Assembly (NCBI GenBank): GCA_020724325.1
Contig: DYHC01000026.1
Location: forward strand, 1-12,240
Direction of reading: 5' to 3'
Length of the DNA stretch: 12,240 bases
DNA from: Melioribacter roseus
Lineage (GTDB): Bacteria > Bacteroidota > Ignavibacteria > Ignavibacteriales > Melioribacteraceae
Shown: one piece after another, positions 6,175 through 12,240 of the stretch
How positions within the stretch are numbered: position 1 is the first letter of the stretch
Layout of the letters: each line of letters starts with the position of its first letter
Notes under the pieces: model-generated
Told to the model about the DNA's origin: nothing
Seen by the model: only the letters and a program-made list of their open reading frames with translations
Databases searched by the model: none
Position numbers and translations under genes: made by a program

Positions 6175-8773
6175 TAATTTTCTTTTTTAATTCATTCAAT
6201 TTGTTTAGTGCTTCCAATGGTGTAAGCTGATTAATTGGTAAATCCGAAATTTCTTTTCTAAGAGAATCGTCTTTCATTTCAAACAGACTGATCTGAAGGT
6301 TATCCTGATTTTTAAGTTTAGCCAATTTTGCTTTTTTTACTTCATAAGGAGTTAATTCCTTGCTTTCGAGATTTGCCAGAACTTCTTTAGCTCTTGAAGT
6401 AACAAACTGAGGCAAACCTGCCATTTGAGCAACTTGAATTCCATAACTATGATCTGCTCCGCCGGGAGATACCTTATGTAAGAAAATAATTTTATCGCCG
6501 TACTCACGGACTTCTACTTTATAATTTTTTATTCGAGGAAAAAGTTGAGCCATTTCATTTAATTCGTGGTAATGAGTAGCAAACAAAGTTTTTGCTTGAA
6601 CGTTCGGGTTATCGTGCAGGTATTCTGTAATAGACCAGGCAATTGAGATGCCGTCGAAAGTACTTGTTCCACGCCCAATTTCATCAAGTAGAATTAAACT
6701 TTTGTCAGTGGCATTATTCAAAATATTAGCAGCTTCTTGCATTTCAACAAGGAAAGTACTTTCGCCCGATGCAATGTTATCACTTGCACCTACACGTGTA
6801 AATATTCTATCTACTAATCCAATTCGGGCTTCCTTAGCTGGAACGAACGAACCAATCTGTGCCATTAGAATAATTAACCCGACCTGACGCAGGTAAACTG
6901 ATTTACCAGCCATATTAGGTCCGGTTAAAATAATTATCTGATCCTCCGTTGAAGAGAGGTTAGTGCTGTTTTGTGTAAATTTTTCTCCAGTCGGAAGTAT
7001 TCGTTCCACAACCGGATGCCGTCCGTCAATTATTTCGATTTTATCAGATTCATTCAATAGTGGTTTAACATATTTATTTTCATCTGCCGCTTCAGCAAGC
7101 GAAAGATAACAATCGAGCATTGCAACAAGCCGGGCATTCTCCTGTATTTCTACTGATGCAGTTGAAGCGTTATTTCTTATCTGATCATATAACTCGAATT
7201 CAAGCTTAATAATTTTTTCTTCAGCATTTAGTATTTTGTCTTCATACTCTTTTAACTCAGGTGTAATATATCGTTCACTATTTACGAGAGTTTGTTTCCG
7301 GATATAATCTTCTGGAACTTTATCTTTATTGGCATGACTAATTTCAATGTAATAGCCAAAAATTTTATTATAGCTTACTTTAAGTGAAGATATTTTTGTT
7401 CTTTCGCGCTCTGTTTTCTGCAAGTTAGCAATCCAATCTTTAGCATTGGTTGAAAGACTTCTAAGTTCATCCAATTCCGGATTAAAACCCGGTCTAATTA
7501 CCAGCCCATCGGAAACTGAAATTGGCGGGTTATCCGAGATTGCTAATTCAATAATATTAACAAGCCAATCAAGTGAGTGCAATTTTTGATTTATCTGTTG
7601 AAGAGTTTCTACTTTTGTAAGATCAAGAAGCTGTTTAATAAGCGGAATTTTCTTTAATGATGTTTTGAGATTTATCATTTCTCTCGGATTGGCTCTTCCG
7701 GTGCAGATTTTTGAAGTCAGTCTTTCGAGATCGCCTATTTCGCTCAATTCATTTTGTAAATTTTTTCTGACTGTTTTATTATTAAAAAATTCCTCTACAC
7801 ATTCTTGTCGTTTTAGAATTGGTTCTAGCCTAATGAGAGGTGCGGCGATCCATTTCTTTAACATCCTTCCGCCCATAGCAGTTTTTGTTCTATCTAGAAT
7901 TGAGATTAAAGTTCCTTCGCGGTCGCCTTCATTCATAGAAAAAATAATTTCGAGATTGCGCCTTGTAGAAGAATCGAGCAGCATATAATCGGAAGGATTG
8001 TAATGCGAAATTTTATTAATGTGCGGAAGATTAGCTTTTTGAGTTTCTCTTAAATAATTAATTACTGCGCCGGCAGAACAAATTGCAGCATGCAGACCTT
8101 CTATACCGAATCCCTTTAGTGTTCTTGTGTTGAAATGATTCATTAAAAGTTCTGATGCGTAGTCAAAGTTATAAATCCATTCGTCAATTTTGGTTATTCT
8201 TGTATTTGGCAAAATTTTTTGAATCAATTGCTCAAGTTCATTTTTAAATTTTTTAGGAATTAGAACTTCTGCCGGATTGATTGAGCCGATTTGCTGATTC
8301 AGTTCGTTTCTATTTATCTGAAATGTTTGAAACTCACCGGTGGAAATATCGCTAAATGCGAGTCCGGCAATTTCATCTTCAATATAGATTGAGAGAAGGT
8401 AATTATTTTTTTTATGGTCTAGTAGTTTATCATTAAAAGAAACACCCGGAGTAACTACTTCAATAACATCGCGTTTAACAATACCTTTAGCAAATTTAGG
8501 ATCTTCAAGTTGTTCGCAAACGGCAACACGATATCCTGCTCTAACCAGCTTTGGCAGGTAGCTGTCAATTGCATGATGCGGAAAACCGGCAAGCGGAACA
8601 TCTTCTGCCGCACCGTTAGCGCGCTTGGTTAATGTTATGCCAAGCACTCTGGATGCAATTTTGGCATCTTCTTCAAATGTCTCAAAGAAATCGCCCATCC
8701 GGAATAGAAGAATTGTATCGGGATAATTATCTTTAATCCGGGAGTATTGTGCCATTAATGGCGTTACTGACAT
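6158..8773 (-). CDS. mutS: DNA mismatch repair protein MutS
   Basis: This 871-residue protein has the usual MutS length. It recognises mispaired or looped DNA and recruits MutL. The N-terminal mismatch-binding domain carries the Phe-x-Glu motif in MGDFFETF (F29, E31) and then the connector, lever/clamp and ATPase domains. In the ATPase domain Walker A is GPNMAGKS (618-625) and Walker B is LILLDE (693-698), followed by GRGTSTFDG and the TLFATHYHEL motif; the helix-turn-helix dimer region ends with LTPLEALNKLNELKKKI. The ATG at 8773 is preferred to a TTG 54 bp upstream because MutS proteins begin 'TPLMAQY' near residue 4 and the TTG would lie inside the predicted promoter. It is first in the minus-strand cluster. 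No mutL is present in the window. Confidence 0.96.
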   Translation of the reverse strand: MSVTPLMAQYSRIKDNYPDTILLFRMGDFFETFEEDAKIASRVLGITLTKRANGAAEDVPLAGFPHHAIDSYLPKLVRAGYRVAVCEQLEDPKFAKGIVKRDVIEVVTPGVSFNDKLLDHKKNNYLLSIYIEDEIAGLAFSDISTGEFQTFQINRNELNQQIGSINPAEVLIPKKFKNELEQLIQKILPNTRITKIDEWIYNFDYASELLMNHFNTRTLKGFGIEGLHAAICSAGAVINYLRETQKANLPHINKISHYNPSDYMLLDSSTRRNLEIIFSMNEGDREGTLISILDRTKTAMGGRMLKKWIAAPLIRLEPILKRQECVEEFFNNKTVRKNLQNELSEIGDLERLTSKICTGRANPREMINLKTSLKKIPLIKQLLDLTKVETLQQINQKLHSLDWLVNIIELAISDNPPISVSDGLVIRPGFNPELDELRSLSTNAKDWIANLQKTERERTKISSLKVSYNKIFGYYIEISHANKDKVPEDYIRKQTLVNSERYITPELKEYEDKILNAEEKIIKLEFELYDQIRNNASTASVEIQENARLVAMLDCYLSLAEAADENKYVKPLLNESDKIEIIDGRHPVVERILPTGEKFTQNSTNLSSTEDQIIILTGPNMAGKSVYLRQVGLIILMAQIGSFVPAKEARIGLVDRIFTRVGASDNIASGESTFLVEMQEAANILNNATDKSLILLDEIGRGTSTFDGISIAWSITEYLHDNPNVQAKTLFATHYHELNEMAQLFPRIKNYKVEVREYGDKIIFLHKVSPGGADHSYGIQVAQMAGLPQFVTSRAKEVLANLESKELTPYEVKKAKLAKLKNQDNLQISLFEMKDDSLRKEISDLPINQLTPLEALNKLNELKKKINEKND

Positions 8774-8798
8774 AATTGTATCTAAAATTTGGGCTAAA

Positions 8799-8827
8799 AA
8801 TATACGAGAATAGGGAACTAATAACAA
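8799..8827 (-). promoter_or_regulatory. Candidate promoter of the mutS cluster (TTGTTA - 17 bp - TATATT)
   Basis: On the - strand TTGTTA (8827-8822) and TATATT (8804-8799) are separated by exactly 17 bp, the spacing of a sigma-70-type promoter. The expected transcript start near 8792 leaves a leader of about 20 nt before the mutS ATG. The match is by eye, and AT-rich DNA gives chance matches. Confidence 0.45.
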
Positions 8828-8913
8828 TTTGACAGCAGAACTATTCTATTAAATGTCTATGAGAAATATTGCTTGTCATTTCGATCCCGGCGTTGATGGA
8901 TCGTGAGAGTCGA

Positions 8914-8970
8914 ACCTAAACCTTGAAGGTCGGGAGTTGTTATTTAATTCCCCATGACCTTCAAGGATGT
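8914..8970. repeat. Palindromic dispersed repeat, copy B (CCTTGAAGG arms)
   Basis: CCTTGAAGGTC (8921-8931) pairs with GACCTTCAAGG (8956-8966), an 11-bp inverted repeat. Flanking CCTAAA, inner GGAGTTGTTA and CATGACC are shared with the reverse complement of copy A at 2621-2680, while the loop has diverged. Confidence 0.8.
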
Positions 8971-8983
8971 TGATTCTTCAGTC

Positions 8984-9002
8984 ATACCGACTGTGTCGGT
9001 AT
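8984..9002. repeat. Hairpin ATACCGAC-TGT-GTCGGTAT within the repeat mosaic
   Basis: A perfect 8-bp stem with a 3-nt loop is flanked by GATTCTTCAGTC and CTTCAGAATGAC, which are themselves part of the AATGAC repeat family. It occupies the same place in its flanks as the CCCGAC hairpins do in theirs. Confidence 0.65.
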
Positions 9003-9020
9003 TCCTTCAGAATGACAGTT

Positions 9021-9084
9021 CTTCGTCTCCCGACAAGTCGGGATCCTCAGAATGACAAAGTATAAAGTGTCCTGTCATTCTGAG
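9021..9084. repeat. TCCCGACAAGTCGGGA hairpin and facing CTCAGAATGAC/GTCATTCTGAG pair
   Basis: The hairpin at 9028-9043 is identical, on the other strand, to that at 2717-2732. CTCAGAATGAC (9046-9056) faces its exact reverse complement GTCATTCTGAG (9074-9084) across 17 bp. The following text, GCGAAGAATCTG, belongs to the same kind of widespread intergenic string. Confidence 0.65.
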
Positions 9085-9140
9085 CCGAACAAAGTGAGGC
9101 GAAGAATCTGTTCGTAGTTCCTCAGTCGCTTCGCTCCTTC

Positions 9141-9230
9141 GGAATAACATTTCTCAGTCTCCCGACAAGTCGGAATCTTTCGAAATAACATTTCTCATCC
9201 CGCTTTGCGGGGATTCGAAATAACACTTCT
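9141..9230. repeat. Three related repeat units (GAAATAACATTTCT) with different hairpins
   Basis: Units begin near 9141, 9182 and 9217 with G(G/A)AATAACA(T/C)TTCT. The first is followed by CCCGACAAGTCGG (9161-9173) and the second by CCCGCTTTGCGGG (9199-9211). The spacing is 41 and 35 bp. The first unit, reversed, matches the repeat at 2706-2746. Confidence 0.65.
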
Positions 9231-9365
9231 GAATTTTTTAGAATTTTATAATCTATTTTATTTTTCTATTTAGAATTGAGTATGAAATACTTTTCAGAAA
9301 TAACGCTTTCTCCTATGATAAATATAGGTTGAAATTAACTACACTATTTCTATAAAGTATAAATG

Positions 9366-11411
9366 TCATCTGTCATGAAACAGCATTGAATCAGGAATAA
9401 TCTGCTTTTTAATTCCGCCTCCTTCAATTAAAACCTTCAGATCGTTTCCAACGGATCGTTCAAAATAAAGAACTTTTAACCGGTGAAACCCTTTTGAAAG
9501 TGCAACTATCCCTTTCTTTTCTTGCATTCCGTGCAATCCATCGTTATCAACAATTAACTTATCACCAATGTAAAGTTTGCTTCCATCATCCGAATCGGTG
9601 TAGAAGGTATAAACATCATCTCGAGGAATTAAAACATAACCCGAGTATTGAAAACCGAAATAATCATTTTGATTTCGTAGTGTAATATCAAAATTAGATG
9701 ATGTTCCTTTCTTAACCGGTTCTAAAGAATTAAAATCGGGAAGATTTTCCCATATACCTTCATAATAAAAATAATTCACTCCTGCTTCTGGATTTTCAAC
9801 CTTAACCGGTTTTTCCGGTATTACCTTTGTGAATGATTCTCTTGCAACGTTACTAACCGGCTTGCCATTTCTGAAAGATCTAACAGTTATTGTTGAAGTA
9901 TTTCTCAGCTCAATTCTGTCTTTATAAATATCAGAATTCATTGTGGGAGTTGTTCCATCTGTTGTATATCTTACTTCAACATCATTATGATCGGTATTTA
10001 CTATAACATCCAGCTTATCTATAAAAATATTTATGGGATTAATAATTGCTGGCGGATTAATAATTTCATCTTTCCCTTCTACATCTAAAACGATTACACT
10101 CACATTTTCATTAGGTGGAGTTAAAGGTACATTAATTACAATTGCGTCTTCGTTTCTTGTTGTATGTAAAAGAACTTTCTGTTTGTCCGATAAAACGTAA
10201 GATTTGACAGGTTTGTTTAATACGCCAGGCACAACAAGTTTAGCATCTTTGGGCCAATTAAAAACGTGGAGGTATAAACGTGTGTTATTGCCCAACGTTT
10301 TTTTTGTACTTCTTCCCCATTCAAGATAATTGAAAGGGCTTGCTTCGGTACCGTAAATCGATTCGTCGTATAAATTCATCCATTCACCAATTTCCTTTAA
10401 CCGGAGAATACTTTCTTGAGGAAAAAGTCCTTCTGCAGTTGGTCCAACATTTAACAAAAAGTTTCCGCCTTTAGATGTAATATCAACCAGCATTTGTAAA
10501 AGTTCTTTTGTTGATTTGAAATCTTTATCGAACTTATTATAACCCCAATAATTATTCATAGTAATGCAAGCTTCCCAATCAACACCTGGTAAACCTGTAG
10601 AGGGAATTTGCTGCTCGGGTGTACCGAAATCGCCTCCAAATTCACCTGCTTTTGTTAAACCCTCCATACCGCTTCGTCCAACACCAACACGATTATTAAT
10701 AATTATATTTGGTTGAAGACTTCTAACATAATTATAGAGTTCGATACCATAATGTGAATTCCAAGTATCTTCCCACTCGCCATCAAACCATAGTACGCCA
10801 ATTTCGCCATAGTTAGTAAGAAGTTCTTTCAATTGATTTTTGAGGTACTGAAAAAACCTGGTGAAATCGGCTCCTTCAGCAGAACGATCTGTTTCCCATT
10901 CTCTTCTTGGTAAGTAATCTGGATGATGCCAATCCATAATTGAATGATACCAGCAGATTTTTAATCCATATTTACGGCAAGCATCCGAAAGTTCTTTTAG
11001 AATATCCCGCTTAAAAGGTGTTGACATTACATCGAAATCGGTATGCTTTGAATCGAAAAGAGAAAACCCATCGTGATGTTTGGAAGTAATAACAATGTAT
11101 TTCATGCCGGCATCTTTAGCCATCTTAACCCATTCTTCTGCATCGAACTTAACAGGATTAAATTGTTCAACAAATTTGTAATATTCTTTAAGCGGAATCT
11201 GGGCTGTAGTTCTAATCCATTCGGCATGATTCGTAGAACCATTCCATTCACCGGCTGGAATTGCGTATAAACCCCAATGAATAAAAAGACCAAAGCGCGC
11301 ATCGCTCCACCATTGCATTCTTAGATCTTTAGCTTCTTTAGATTCTTTGGTATAATCCTGTGCATTGATTGTTATTACCAATAAAATGAATAGAGAAATT
11401 ATCTTTTTCAT
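9366..11411 (-). CDS. Secreted GH29 alpha-L-fucosidase with CHB_HEX-like and PA14 domains
   Basis: This 681-residue exoenzyme is predicted to release terminal alpha-L-fucose from glycans outside the cytoplasm. It has a short signal peptide (residues 1-17, cleaved near INA-Q). The GH29 barrel runs from about 30 to 350 with RFGLFIHWGLYA (39-50), KHHDGF (111-116), the nucleophile D210 in VLWFDGEW, and NFLLNVGPTAEG (317-328). The acid/base Glu is probably in 257-280 (GEFGGDFGTPEQ follows) but cannot be fixed by eye. A beta-sandwich (about 370-445) follows, then a CHB_HEX/FN3-like module with VRYTTDGTTPT (480-490), and a PA14 module (about 545-665; FYTDSDDGSKLYIGDKLI, GFHRLKVLYFE), likely binding carbohydrate or cell wall. 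The start ATG precedes the signal peptide directly. It appears to be a single gene, divergent from the Nudix gene. Confidence 0.9.
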   Translation of the reverse strand: MKKIISLFILLVITINAQDYTKESKEAKDLRMQWWSDARFGLFIHWGLYAIPAGEWNGSTNHAEWIRTTAQIPLKEYYKFVEQFNPVKFDAEEWVKMAKDAGMKYIVITSKHHDGFSLFDSKHTDFDVMSTPFKRDILKELSDACRKYGLKICWYHSIMDWHHPDYLPRREWETDRSAEGADFTRFFQYLKNQLKELLTNYGEIGVLWFDGEWEDTWNSHYGIELYNYVRSLQPNIIINNRVGVGRSGMEGLTKAGEFGGDFGTPEQQIPSTGLPGVDWEACITMNNYWGYNKFDKDFKSTKELLQMLVDITSKGGNFLLNVGPTAEGLFPQESILRLKEIGEWMNLYDESIYGTEASPFNYLEWGRSTKKTLGNNTRLYLHVFNWPKDAKLVVPGVLNKPVKSYVLSDKQKVLLHTTRNEDAIVINVPLTPPNENVSVIVLDVEGKDEIINPPAIINPINIFIDKLDVIVNTDHNDVEVRYTTDGTTPTMNSDIYKDRIELRNTSTITVRSFRNGKPVSNVARESFTKVIPEKPVKVENPEAGVNYFYYEGIWENLPDFNSLEPVKKGTSSNFDITLRNQNDYFGFQYSGYVLIPRDDVYTFYTDSDDGSKLYIGDKLIVDNDGLHGMQEKKGIVALSKGFHRLKVLYFERSVGNDLKVLIEGGGIKKQIIPDSMLFHDR

Positions 11412-11580
11412 ACTCGCTCAATTTATTCCAATTAATTAATAAACAGATTTTCTGAAGTAAATAGTTTTTACTGCGGTTGATTTGATGTTTGTATAGCGGG
11501 TTCATGGTTGAATATTCTTATCATGATTTAATTACTAATGAAATCTACAAAACATTAGAATTATCCACATCATAATTTCA

Positions 11581-11588
11581 TATCTTTG
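11581..11588 (+). promoter_or_regulatory. Candidate Bacteroidota-type -7 box (TATCTTTG) before the Nudix gene
   Basis: TATCTTTG fits the TAnnTTTG consensus known for Bacteroidota promoters and lies 21 bp before the ATG at 11610. A plain TTG -33 element is not seen; the nearest candidate is TTAG at 11555-11558. Confidence 0.45.
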
Positions 11589-11609
11589 CAGAAATTTTTG
11601 GGAGAATTA

Positions 11610-12173
11610 ATGAACTTCAAGATAATAAAATCCGATACTGTCTTTCATGGAAAAGTATTTGATGTAAGAGTAGATGAAATAGAATATAATGAGACGGGGA
11701 ATAAAAATTTCCGCCAGGTTGCAGTTCATCCCGGCGGTGCGGTTATTGTCCCTGTAACTAATAAGGGTAAAATTATTTTAATTACACAATACCGCTATCC
11801 TCAAAATGAAGTAGTAATGGAATTACCAGCCGGAAAACTTGAAGAAGGAGAGGACCCATTGATTTGTGCTGCACGCGAGTTAGCAGAAGAAACCGGCTGC
11901 ACCGCAAAAGAAATTAAAAAACTTGGTAAAATTTTTACAACTCCGGGTTTCTGTTCGGAGGTACTCCATATTTACCTTGCTAAAGGATTAAAGACCGGAA
12001 ATCATGCTCGCGAAGAAGGCGAAGAGGATATTAAGCTTATCGAACTGACTCTTGAAGAGATTGATAATAAAATTAAATCCGGTGAAATTGTTGATGGAAA
12101 AACGATCTCGGGGATCTATATGTATAAATTGAGTGATGAGAGCAGAGAGCAGAGTGAAGAGAGCAGAGTGTAG
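11610..12173 (+). CDS. Nudix hydrolase, ADP-ribose pyrophosphatase-like
   Basis: This is a 187-residue protein with a full Nudix box at 75-97 (G75, E81, REL at 89-91, EETG at 93-96), whose glutamates bind the catalytic metal. The FTTPGFCSEVLHIYLAKGL segment after the box and the RQVAVHPGGAVIVPV strand before it are typical of ADP-ribose pyrophosphatases, which split ADP-ribose into AMP and ribose 5-phosphate; related nucleoside-diphosphate sugars are possible substrates. The ATG at 11610 follows GGGAGAA with good spacing, and an in-frame TTG at 11586 lies in the putative promoter, so it is rejected. The last 13 residues (DESREQSEESRV and the stop) are coded by a 7-bp repeat array, so the natural protein probably ended soon after GIYMYKL. 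The protein is cytoplasmic, with no clear operon partner in the window. Confidence 0.9.
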   Translation: MNFKIIKSDTVFHGKVFDVRVDEIEYNETGNKNFRQVAVHPGGAVIVPVTNKGKIILITQYRYPQNEVVMELPAGKLEEGEDPLICAARELAEETGCTAKEIKKLGKIFTTPGFCSEVLHIYLAKGLKTGNHAREEGEEDIKLIELTLEEIDNKIKSGEIVDGKTISGIYMYKLSDESREQSEESRV

Positions 12174-12179
12174 AATGAT
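12131..12179 (+). repeat. 7-bp tandem array (GAGAGCA/GAGTGAA type, about 7 units) at the Nudix 3' end
   Basis: The units read GAGTGAT, GAGAGCA, GAGAGCA, GAGTGAA, GAGAGCA, GAGTGTA and GAATGAT. The period and the GAG-first unit match the array beside the four-helix-bundle gene, but the remaining four bases differ. The array runs through the stop codon of the Nudix gene. No complementary array is seen before the window ends 61 bp later. Confidence 0.8.
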
Positions 12180-12240
12180 AATTTTCGAGTCTGTAAAATA
12201 ATTTGTGTAAATGGATTTTTGAATTAAAGAACATTTTGTA

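Larger units (their letters stand above)
8828..9365. other. Repeat-mosaic gap between mutS and the fucosidase gene
   Basis: Apart from the mutS promoter region at its left edge, this gap holds no recognisable gene. From 8870 to about 9235 it is a patchwork of short inverted repeats and hairpins joined by GTCATTCTGAG / CTCAGAATGAC-type strings, listed separately. From 9235 to 9365 it is plain AT-rich DNA downstream of the fucosidase stop, with only a weak 5-bp stem (9312-9316 with 9324-9328) and no clear terminator. Confidence 0.7.

Noticed and set aside
8774..8827. Longer mutS from a TTG at 8827
   Set aside because: The added residues do not belong to MutS, and the TTG overlaps the predicted -35 element, upstream of any likely transcript start.
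9141..9230. Short CRISPR array from the spaced GAAATAACATTTCT units
   Set aside because: The units are only partly conserved, spacing is unequal, the 'spacers' are hairpins shared with other loci, and no cas genes are present.
9494..9685. Small + strand ORF inside the fucosidase region, and similar ORFs opposite the mutS, DUF1684 and oxidoreductase genes
   Set aside because: All lie in other frames of clearly recognised genes and show no family features.
11586..11609. Longer Nudix protein from a TTG at 11586
   Set aside because: The TTG overlaps the TATCTTTG promoter-like box; the ATG at 11610 has a good GGGAGAA ribosome-binding site.

Overview
The window is AT-rich bacterial DNA and probably comes from the Bacteroidota/Chlorobiota/Ignavibacteriota group, most likely an Ignavibacteria-like organism. 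Support for this is an EF-P whose loop tip reads PGN as in green sulfur bacteria, a TAnnTTTG-type promoter box, a GH29 fucosidase carrying PA14, and intergenic repeats of a kind common in that group. The assignment is inferred from family resemblance, not from a search.

Left part (1-2415, + strand): the 3' end of a short-chain dehydrogenase-like gene lacking the classical catalytic Tyr and Lys, then a small four-helix-bundle (23S rRNA intervening-sequence protein family) gene, then an FAD-dependent oxidoreductase of an uncharacterised family. The four-helix gene lies exactly between two arrays of 7-bp units in opposite orientation (six GAGAATT-type units before, five AATTCTC-type units after). 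Its transcript could therefore fold with the ORF in the loop, as in rRNA intervening sequences, yet here it stands between two protein genes. This is the most interesting object in the window. A second array with the same 7-bp GAGnnnn period, but a different sequence, forms the 3' end of the Nudix gene at the right edge.

Middle (2776-8773, - strand): a tight cluster read in the order mutS, a DUF1684 lipoprotein, aroF (DAHP synthase), tyrA (prephenate dehydrogenase with ACT domain) and efp. The first four overlap, abut or lie 17 bp apart, and a promoter-like TTGTTA-17-TATATT precedes mutS. aroF and tyrA give the first step of the shikimate pathway and the tyrosine-branch step. mutS and efp are housekeeping genes for mismatch repair and translation of proline-rich stretches.

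Right part: a secreted multidomain alpha-L-fucosidase (- strand, 9366-11411) is divergent from a Nudix hydrolase of the ADP-ribose pyrophosphatase type (+ strand, 11610-12173).

Two gene-free stretches (2416-2775 and about 8828-9365) are not empty. Both hold the same two small repeat modules, a palindrome built on CCTTGAAGG and hairpin units such as CCCGAC-AA-GTCGGG set in TTTCGA/AATGAC flanks. The first also holds a 98-bp inverted-repeat unit and a terminator-like palindrome. No tRNA, rRNA, CRISPR array, transposase or reverse transcriptase was seen.
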